From positions 124,001 through 188,000 of the forward strand of contig NZ_SCIN01000004.1 of the NCBI RefSeq assembly GCF_004101245.1: DNA of 64,000 nt. Reading direction: 5' to 3'. This DNA comes from Sphingomonas sp. UV9. Lineage in GTDB: Bacteria; Pseudomonadota; Alphaproteobacteria; Sphingomonadales; Sphingomonadaceae. Position 1 is the first letter of the stretch. Every line of letters begins with the position of its first letter. The notes below the pieces were generated by a model that had not been told where the DNA came from, did not search any database, and saw only the letters and a program-made list of their open reading frames with translations. The position numbers and the translations under genes were made by a program. Below, piece by piece: positions 58,813-64,000 of this stretch.

Positions 58813-60060
58813 TCAGCGACCGCGCGCGAACCAGCGAAAGCCGCCGGCTGCGTCGGCGGTCGGGGTCTTGTGGTTTTGCGCGTAGAGCTGCGCACTGGCG
58901 GCAGAGAGCGAGACTTCCTGCACGGTCGACTGGCCATCGTTCGATTGGCCGCTGTTGATGATCGTGGTCCAAATGCCGTCGCAAGCGGTCGGAAACGCCC
59001 ACGGAAAGTTGAGTGTGAAAGCGGCCTCGCTGCCTGGTAGCGCGGACACGCCCATCATCTCGACGCTGCCATCCGAAAAGCGACGGTAGCGGTTCGCGCC
59101 GTCCGATTTGCTCTCGACCAGATAGACGACGCCGGCAGCAGTGAGCGCAGCCGGCGTTGCGGCGACGTTGCCGGCGCTACCGGCGAGCAGCTGCGCAGCG
59201 GTCGCGGCCGGTACCGAAATCGTGATGTCGGTGTTGAGCGCGTTCCCGCCGATCGCGAGGCCGGTCGTGTCGACCCGGCGCGCGAGTGGCACGCGCGCGA
59301 CGATCGAGGCGAGCACGTTGGCAAGACTTGCCGGCGTCAGTGCCTTGGTCGTGACCGCGCCGGCATCGGCTTCGGCTGCGCTCGCGGCCGGGACATCGAT
59401 CGTAACGTCGCCGTCGAGCGCCCGCCCGCCGGTCGCGAGGCCGGTCGTGTTCACACGCCGGTTTGCCGTGACAAGTTTGGCGATCGTCGCCAGTATCGCA
59501 GCGATCTGGTCGTTGGTCCCGGTCAGGATCTGCGCGAGGCGGGCGGCGAGCCCCGTTGGTGTCACCGCGCGCGACGTGTCTACGCCAGCGATCGTCTCGG
59601 CATCGGTCGCCAGCTCGACCACGCCCTTCGTCGTCGACGTCGCGGGCGGATTGAGGAAGTTGGTATCGCCGAAACTGACGGTGGCGATGTTGGCGGCGGG
59701 AAAGGCGATATCGACCGCCAGCATATTCGACGCGCCCGCCGCCTTCTGCATGATGCGGTCGGCCTGGCCGTAGACCGCGAACAGCGTGCCATCCGACAGG
59801 TAGAGCGCGAATGCGCGAAAGGCGTAGGTGACGGCCTCGTCATCGCGGACGATCAGATGGACGATGTTGTTATCGACCTGTGCGCCCGAGACGGTTGCGA
59901 CCCGGCGGAATTCACCGGGCAGCGCAGTCAGGGTCGGCGCGACGACGATGGCGTTGTCGGTCAGTCCGATTGCTGAGACGCGGAGATCCGCGCCATTGCC
60001 GAGCTGCGCGGCGGTGAACCGCGCCAGCCCGGCGTTCGTGAAGGTCAGCGTCAGGGGCAT
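58813..60060 (-). CDS. H: Phage tail fibre protein H
   Basis: A 415-residue fibre. The N-terminal 160 residues (MPLTLTFTNAGLARFTAAQL, DNNIVHLIVRDDEAVTYAFR, GTLFAVYGQADRIMQKAAGA, NFLNPPATSTTKGVVELATD) match the baseplate-binding part of P2 H. Imperfect repeats follow (NTTGLATGGRALDGDVTIDV and DTTGLAIGGNALNTDITISV), then a C-terminal receptor-binding tip (YRRFSDGSVEMMGVSALPGS, ...FRWFARGR). The ATG overlaps the stop of I. It is shorter than P2 H, and the separate spike downstream may share receptor recognition. Confidence 0.88.
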   Translation of the reverse strand: MPLTLTFTNAGLARFTAAQLGNGADLRVSAIGLTDNAIVVAPTLTALPGEFRRVATVSGAQVDNNIVHLIVRDDEAVTYAFRAFALYLSDGTLFAVYGQADRIMQKAAGASNMLAVDIAFPAANIATVSFGDTNFLNPPATSTTKGVVELATDAETIAGVDTSRAVTPTGLAARLAQILTGTNDQIAAILATIAKLVTANRRVNTTGLATGGRALDGDVTIDVPAASAAEADAGAVTTKALTPASLANVLASIVARVPLARRVDTTGLAIGGNALNTDITISVPAATAAQLLAGSAGNVAATPAALTAAGVVYLVESKSDGANRYRRFSDGSVEMMGVSALPGSEAAFTLNFPWAFPTACDGIWTTIINSGQSNDGQSTVQEVSLSAASAQLYAQNHKTPTADAAGGFRWFARGR

Positions 60061-60701
60061 CAGGCGTCCTCGAAGAATGTGCCAAAATCGTCTTCCAGCG
60101 GCTCGCCGTCTTCGGTTTGAAGGTAGGCGTCCCATGGGGCGGCCGGTGCGGTGGTGAGTGTCAGGTCCTGGCGGAGCGACTGGACGGCGCGGACGCCGCC
60201 CATGACGCCGATCGCGCCGGCTACGGCCAGCAGCTGCACCAGGCGAAAGTGCTCGCGAAGTGGCTTCGCGCGGGAAACCTCACGGATGATGGCCTCGGCG
60301 ACGGCGGCAGTGGCGCGCGTACCGCCGGGCGCCACGCCCCCGACGCTGAGGGGCAGGATGACTTCGAATGTATGCGGCGTGGCGCGCGGCGCAGCCTCGA
60401 ACCATTCGACGACGTGCGCGAGCTGGTCGAAGCGACGCAACACGATCTCTACCGAGGCGCGCGTACCCTTGATCCGGTGCAGCGCGATCGATTCCGCGAC
60501 CGCCTGCCGCTTGAGCGCTTCGGACCAGTCCGCATCCCAGCTATCGAGCGAAAGCCCCCAGCCGAGCCACGGTAACCATTCGGCCGGGATCAGGTACGGA
60601 TCGAGCAGCGTGTCGATCGGCGCGGTGATCGCGCCGATCCGCGCGATGGCTTCCTCGAGCGCGCGTTCGAGCGGGGTCGCATTGGGGGGCAGCAGACTCA
60701 T
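60060..60701 (-). CDS. I: Phage tail protein I (baseplate)
   Basis: A 213-residue homologue of P2 gpI: LPPNATPLERALEEAIARIG, DTLLDPYLIPAEWLPWLGWG, LSLDSWDADWSEALKRQAVA, SIALHRIKGTRASVEIVLRR. The LPWLGWGLSLDSWD motif is typical. It overlaps J by four bases and H by three. gpI links baseplate wedges to fibres. Confidence 0.93.
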   Translation of the reverse strand: MSLLPPNATPLERALEEAIARIGAITAPIDTLLDPYLIPAEWLPWLGWGLSLDSWDADWSEALKRQAVAESIALHRIKGTRASVEIVLRRFDQLAHVVEWFEAAPRATPHTFEVILPLSVGGVAPGGTRATAAVAEAIIREVSRAKPLREHFRLVQLLAVAGAIGVMGGVRAVQSLRQDLTLTTAPAAPWDAYLQTEDGEPLEDDFGTFFEDA

Positions 60702-61588
60702 GACGCATAGCCGCCATGCGTGACGGCTATGGCGACGCAGTTCGCCGCCTGCGTTCCGTCACACACGACGTCTGCCCCGAGATCGAGATCGACACGGTGA
60801 ACGCCTGCCTGGCTCAGCGCCGCGATAAGGCCCGACCGCGTGATGGTGCGACCGAGCTTGCGATTCTCGGCGAGAAAGGCTTGCAACGCCACGAGCGAGG
60901 TGGCGACGATCAGCGCGGGATCCGGCCCTGTGAACGTGATGAGCCGGGCATTGACCACGAACGGCACGATCTTGGCCGACGCGACGGCCACATGATCGCC
61001 GAGCGGGCGAATGCCGGGTGCTGTAACGATGGCGGCGACCTTCGCGATCAGCTCAGCAGGCGCTGTGCCGTCACCACCGCGGTAGAGCACGGACACGAGG
61101 ACCTCGCCCGGTGCCGGGCTTGTCGCGCTGGCATCGAGGACGTCGGCCGACGCATCCTTCGCATGCTTGACGTAGGCGAGCTCGGGGCCCGCGACCGAGA
61201 AGCTCTCGGGCGCAAGAACGATGCGCTGGCGCAAACGATCGTCGTCTTCGTAGATCGCGACTGCGCCCGTCGCCGGGTTGGCTGGCGTGACGATCTGGCG
61301 GGTGACGCCGACCAGGGCGGCGAGATGATCGAGGCGTGCGCCGGTCGCGTAGGCGACGAAGAGCTGCAAAGCGCCGTCCTGAAACGCCTGCCGCACGATC
61401 AGCTCGCGATAGGCGGCGACGTGCAGCACCTTCACCGCGGGATCGCTGTCGACCGTCGCGTCGAAAGCCGGCAAATCTACGCGCAACTTGGCGATCATCT
61501 GGTCGACGATCTGGTCGAAAGACAGTTGCTCGACGACGATCGGCGCAGGAAGGCTCGACAGATCGACGGTGGTGGAGATTGCGGCCAT
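60698..61588 (-). CDS. J: Baseplate assembly protein J
   Basis: A 296-residue homologue of P2 gpJ: TTVDLSSLPAPIVVEQLSFD, ARLDHLAALVGVTRQ, PESFSVAGPELAYVKHAKDA, EVLVSVLYRGGDGTAPAELI, RPLGDHVAVASAKIV. It builds the baseplate ring. The ATG at 61588 gives the usual start; it follows a hairpin repeat and begins the J-I-H-spike block. Confidence 0.94.
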   Translation of the reverse strand: MAAISTTVDLSSLPAPIVVEQLSFDQIVDQMIAKLRVDLPAFDATVDSDPAVKVLHVAAYRELIVRQAFQDGALQLFVAYATGARLDHLAALVGVTRQIVTPANPATGAVAIYEDDDRLRQRIVLAPESFSVAGPELAYVKHAKDASADVLDASATSPAPGEVLVSVLYRGGDGTAPAELIAKVAAIVTAPGIRPLGDHVAVASAKIVPFVVNARLITFTGPDPALIVATSLVALQAFLAENRKLGRTITRSGLIAALSQAGVHRVDLDLGADVVCDGTQAANCVAIAVTHGGYAS

Positions 61589-61634
61589 AATCCGGCCATG
61601 TCGTCGCGGTTGCGACGGCATGGCTATGCCGCGC

Positions 61635-61659
61635 TCTTGTAGAAACGCTTTCTACAAGA
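61635..61659. repeat. Hairpin repeat bounding the host-range block (right copy)
   Basis: TCTTGTAGAAA, CGC loop, TTTCTACAAGA: a perfect 11-bp stem, identical in all 25 bases to the inner part of the hairpin at 56258-56294. It directly abuts the stop codon of gene S (61660) and precedes J. Confidence 0.85.
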
Positions 61660-62115
61660 TCAGCTCGCGGTGACCTGAGCGAGAATGAGGTCGAGGATCC
61701 GCTGCTGTTCTGCTTCCGTCAGTCCGAGCAGGACGCGGCGCGCATAACGGACTTTCGCCTGCCCCGGTGCGGGCGCATCCGACAAACCTTCCTGATGAAT
61801 GCTCGCGATCCGCGACGCCCGGCCGGCGAAGCCGACCCATGCTTCATCCGCGTTGCCGCCAGCCTTCAGGCTTTTCGCCATCCGGAGTTTGCGGAACATC
61901 TTCTGCTGCCGCAGCCGGCCCTTTTTGCCGCGATCGGGCTTGGGACGGCGCGAGGCGAAGGCCGCGCCGTCAGGGTCGCGCTGGGCGGCGATGCGATCGG
62001 ACTGGCTCTTGCGGATCTCGCGACCGATCGAGCGCATGAGACGCGCTCGCTCGGGCGCTGCCGTGCGCAGCAGCAAATCCCGGCATAGCTGCTCGATCGG
62101 CGCGAAGTCGTTCAT
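61660..62115 (-). CDS. S: Phage virion morphogenesis (tail completion) protein S
   Basis: A 151-residue homologue of P2 gpS: PIEQLCRDLLLRTAAPERAR, LMRSIGREIRKSQSDRIAAQ, RDPDGAAFASRRPK, KMFRKLRMAKSLKA, ASIHQEGLSDAPAPGQAKVR, YARRVLLGLTEAE. The RDPDG and HQ(x)G motifs are family hallmarks. The ATG overlaps the R stop (ATGA). It is needed for tail completion and joining. Confidence 0.93.
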   Translation of the reverse strand: MNDFAPIEQLCRDLLLRTAAPERARLMRSIGREIRKSQSDRIAAQRDPDGAAFASRRPKPDRGKKGRLRQQKMFRKLRMAKSLKAGGNADEAWVGFAGRASRIASIHQEGLSDAPAPGQAKVRYARRVLLGLTEAEQQRILDLILAQVTAS

Positions 62116-62594
62116 CGCGTGACCGTCTCGATCGTGCCGGCGACGTCCTCGATCAGCCCGGCCCATAACTTGGTGCCGGTCGGAACGCCGGCAAACTGAT
62201 CGAGCATTACCGGCTCGGGCAAGTGGAAGACCTTCACGCCTTTCGCCTGTTGCTCGACGCGGACCAGTTCCGTCAGGTTGATCGAGATCGTGATGTCGCA
62301 CGTCTCGGCATCGAGCAGTTCGGACTCGAACGTAAAGGGCTTGCGGTCCCCCTTCTCGAACAAATCTGGCTGGTTCGCGGCCATCCATGCGAGGATCGGC
62401 ACCAGCAGGTTGTCAACGCTGACGGAAAAGTCTTGCACCCACACCGATGCGGTGTAGCTATACTCGAACGACAGCGAGCCGGCGCGCACGGCGACATCGC
62501 CCTTATCGACGAATATCTCCATCTTCTCCGGGCTGTTCCTGATTTCGGGAACAGATGCGAGAAGATGCGAGCGCAGGCTGTCTAGTTTCTTCAT
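62112..62594 (-). CDS. R: Phage tail completion protein R
   Basis: A 160-residue homologue of P2 gpR: MKKLDSLRSHLLASVPEIRN, SPEKMEIFVDKGDVAVRAGS, LSFEYSYTASVWVQDFSVSV, LVPILAWMAANQPDLF, CDITISINLTELVRVEQQ. The start at 62594 (MKKLDSLR) fits homologues better than the ATG 15 bases upstream. It overlaps S by four bases. Confidence 0.92.
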   Translation of the reverse strand: MKKLDSLRSHLLASVPEIRNSPEKMEIFVDKGDVAVRAGSLSFEYSYTASVWVQDFSVSVDNLLVPILAWMAANQPDLFEKGDRKPFTFESELLDAETCDITISINLTELVRVEQQAKGVKVFHLPEPVMLDQFAGVPTGTKLWAGLIEDVAGTIETVTR

Positions 62595-62605
62595 GGTGGA
62601 TCCGT

Positions 62606-62908
62606 TCAACCGTTCGGGGCAGACAGGCGTCGCTTGACTGCGACCTGCTTGATGACGGCACTAACCGTGCCGGCACACGATCCTTCGAGGTAGATATACG
62701 CGGCCATGTAGCCCTTGCTGTCGAAGGCGGGGACTTTGTACGGCCGCGTCATCAACGTCACGGTGTACGCCTGGTCGGGGCCGACGCTGCCGGCAATCGT
62801 CGCGTGATAGCCATCCTGCGACTCCGAGTTCGTGCTCGGTTGGCCGTGCGCGCTGGCGGACGCCAACAGCGCGGGCAGTGCGAGCAGTGCGATTAGACGG
62901 ACTTTCAC
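62606..62908 (-). CDS. Small exported prophage protein in the lysis region
   Basis: A 100-residue protein with a signal peptide (MKVRLIALLALPALLASASA, cleavage near HGQ) and a mature part with SQDGYHATIAGSVGPDQAYT, VTLMTRPYKVPAFDSKGYMA, AYIYLEGSCAGTVSAVIKQV. GTG start at 62908 with AAAGGAG ten bases upstream. It lies between Rz1 and R. Not recognised; an envelope role such as lysis accessory or superinfection exclusion is conceivable from position and export only. Confidence 0.6.
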   Translation of the reverse strand: MKVRLIALLALPALLASASAHGQPSTNSESQDGYHATIAGSVGPDQAYTVTLMTRPYKVPAFDSKGYMAAYIYLEGSCAGTVSAVIKQVAVKRRLSAPNG

Positions 62909-62919
62909 CGAGGCTCCTT

Positions 62920-63255
62920 TCACTTTGCGTTGGCGGACCGGCAGGTGCCGGGCGCATTCCAGTTGACGAGGCGGTCGCCGCGATCGGCGTTGCCGGCGAA
63001 GGCACGCGCGAGGCGGATGATGCCGGCGCGGATGGCGGTCGGGATCTGCGCGATCAGCGCGGGATCCTCGGGAAGCCCGGCGGGGCGATCTGCGCACTGC
63101 AGCAGATCGGCAGGCGGCTTGGCCTTCACCGTGACGACGATCGGCGCTGAGACCACCGCGGGCGGGGCCTCAGCGTGCCGGGTGCAGGCCGGCAACGCCG
63201 TTAACAGCGCGAAACCACTCGCTATCGACAATGTTCGTCCGTTCAGCTTTCGCAT
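62920..63255 (-). CDS. Rz1-like outer-membrane spanin lipoprotein
   Basis: A 111-residue protein with a lipoprotein signal (SGFALLTALPAC; lipobox LPAC, Cys24) followed by a Pro/Ala-rich stretch (HAEAPPAVVSAPIVV), as in Rz1 proteins. The first 86 bases of the gene overlap the preceding Rz-like gene in another frame, the arrangement typical of Rz/Rz1. GGAG lies seven bases before the ATG. It should act with Rz to fuse inner and outer membranes at lysis. It is longer than lambda Rz1. Confidence 0.78.
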   Translation of the reverse strand: MRKLNGRTLSIASGFALLTALPACTRHAEAPPAVVSAPIVVTVKAKPPADLLQCADRPAGLPEDPALIAQIPTAIRAGIIRLARAFAGNADRGDRLVNWNAPGTCRSANAK

Positions 63256-63634
63256 CTGCCATCTCCATTCGTTGTGCGGCCGAGCTTGCTGCCTCGGCAG
63301 CAGCGCGCGCGGCGCGGGTGTCTTCGTTCTGTTGAGCGTCGTGGTCGGCCATCGCCTTCGCGAGCGTCGCCGCGGCGAGCTGGTCGCTATCGCCCTTGAA
63401 TTTGACGAGGCCGGCGACCGTCTGCGCGCAGCGGATGCCGCGCGCGGTGGTGCCGATCGCGGCGAAGTCGGCGCCCGAGCCAGCGCAGATCAGCTCCGCG
63501 CGGTGCCGTAGATCGTCGCGATCGGCGCTGACCTGCCGGTACTGAACGTACAGCCATGCGCCGACCGCCGCGACGGCGAGCAGGACAAGGAAAAACGCTT
63601 CGGCTTTCACCTTAATGAAGAAGGCGCGGATCAT
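63170..63634 (-). CDS. Rz-like inner-membrane spanin
   Basis: A 154-residue protein with an N-terminal transmembrane segment (AEAFFLVLLAVAAVGAWLYV, about 11-30), then a helical, partly coiled-coil periplasmic part (RQVSADRDDLRHRAELICAG, MADHDAQQNEDTRAARAAAE, AASSAAQRMEMADAKAERTN). Topology and the overlap with the Rz1-like gene identify it as the inner-membrane spanin. Its ATG overlaps the endolysin stop (ATGA). Confidence 0.8.
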   Translation of the reverse strand: MIRAFFIKVKAEAFFLVLLAVAAVGAWLYVQYRQVSADRDDLRHRAELICAGSGADFAAIGTTARGIRCAQTVAGLVKFKGDSDQLAAATLAKAMADHDAQQNEDTRAARAAAEAASSAAQRMEMADAKAERTNIVDSEWFRAVNGVAGLHPAR

Positions 63635-64000
63635 CGCGGCAGCTCCTTCAGGCAAAGGTCGCGCTCGGCACGACGTCGGCGATCGAGGCCGCGCACGACC
63701 TGGCCACCGGCCTTGTTCCACATCAGGAAAGCATCGCAGGCGCCGCGCCAGTTGCTGGCATTGAAGCGCCGCGCGACGGTGGAACCGCAGTAGCCACCGG
63801 TCCCGATATTGTAGGCGAGGCTGATAGCGGCCGCGAGCTGGTTGGGATGGGTGCGCAGGATCGGCGTGCAGGCGAGGACCGGTTCGGCGTGGCGAATGAG
63901 CGCCGCTTCCTCGCGCAGCTCGCAGCCGGCGACCGTCTCGACCATGCCGGGCTTCACGCCGAGCGTTTCGCCGCCACAGATCGTCCAGACCTTGACGATG
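63631..64000 (-). CDS. Endolysin, GH24-type lysozyme (5' end outside the window)
   Basis: The visible C-terminal 122 residues read ICGGETLGVKPGMVETVAGC, then TPILRTHPNQLAAAISLAYN, IGTGGYCGSTVARRFNASNW, FLMWNKAGGQVVRGLDRRRR, AERDLCL. This matches phage lysozymes of the GH24 family: AYNIGTGGYCGST and WNKAGGQVVRGLxxRR are hallmarks. The catalytic Glu lies further upstream, outside the window. It degrades peptidoglycan at lysis, followed by the spanins Rz/Rz1. Confidence 0.9.
   Translation of the reverse strand, partial: IVKVWTICGGETLGVKPGMVETVAGCELREEAALIRHAEPVLACTPILRTHPNQLAAAISLAYNIGTGGYCGSTVARRFNASNWRGACDAFLMWNKAGGQVVRGLDRRRRAERDLCLKELPR

Larger units (their letters stand above)
42080..64000. 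mobile_element. P2-like prophage (left end and most of the late region; right end outside)
   Basis: It begins at a tRNA-Thr with an integrase gene directly downstream and contains an ordered set of P2-family genes: ogr, D, U, T, E/E', FII, FI, W, V, H, I, J, S, R and lysis genes. Repressor and Cro-like genes are divergent around an operator cluster. Gene density, short overlaps (ATGA) and uniform late-gene direction are phage-like. Capsid, terminase and replication genes are not seen and should lie to the right. All late genes are open and full-length, so the prophage looks intact as far as visible. Confidence 0.95.

Overview
The window is GC-rich (mostly about two-thirds G+C) and dense with genes. 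Protein content and intergenic DNA point to an alphaproteobacterium of the Sphingomonas group: FecI/FecR/TonB-receptor signalling, a 180-kDa-type NAD-glutamate dehydrogenase, Coq4, a bacteriophytochrome kinase with a HisKA_2-type core, and many palindromic intergenic elements of two families (cores CCGGCGAAGGCCGG and CTCCCC...GGGGAG). This assignment rests on reading the sequence, not on a search.

Chromosomal part, 1-42079. It opens with an AsmA-like gene running off the left edge. Then come a translation block (rpmI-rplT, a GIY-YIG protein, pheS-pheT), an aldose-epimerase-like gene and prfC. At 8428-9516 two decayed gene ends lie side by side: an amidohydrolase tail with a one-base frameshift and the C-terminal barrel of a TonB receptor. 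Next are a bacteriophytochrome kinase, a deaminase overlapping a BASS-type transporter gene, a DUF808 membrane protein, an S9 peptidase and a secreted trypsin-like protease. An ECF sigma-FecR-TonB receptor signalling operon follows, then an autotransporter, a signal-peptide-bearing methyltransferase and envelope genes. dnaN, a toxin-antitoxin pair, coq4 and recF follow in that order; recF carries an in-frame palindromic repeat. An OmpA-like protein, a PepSY protein, NAD-glutamate dehydrogenase and a PAS protein close this part.

Prophage part, 42080-64000 (continues past the right edge). A P2-like contractile-tail prophage begins at a tRNA-Thr(CGT) gene with a tyrosine integrase 22 bp downstream. 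The leftward early operon holds Cro-like and CII-like regulators, an Ogr/Delta-type late activator, a zinc-finger protein, a chain of very small overlapping genes (three of them encoding tiny hydrophobic proteins) and the integrase. A cluster of palindromic operators separates it from a rightward LexA/CI-like repressor. Next to the repressor is an AT-rich cargo gene encoding an AlbA_2 (Schlafen-type) plus RecG-C-like ATP-binding protein; it is the best candidate here for a phage-encoded defence or exclusion function. The leftward late genes follow: D, U, T, E' and E (with a T6G frameshift site), FII, FI, W, V, an S74-type tail spike, H, I, J, S, R, an exported protein, Rz1, Rz and endolysin.

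Compared with phage P2, V-W and J-I-H lie in swapped order. The J-I-H-spike block is bounded on both sides by copies of the same short hairpin, and a third, degenerate copy sits in the early operon.
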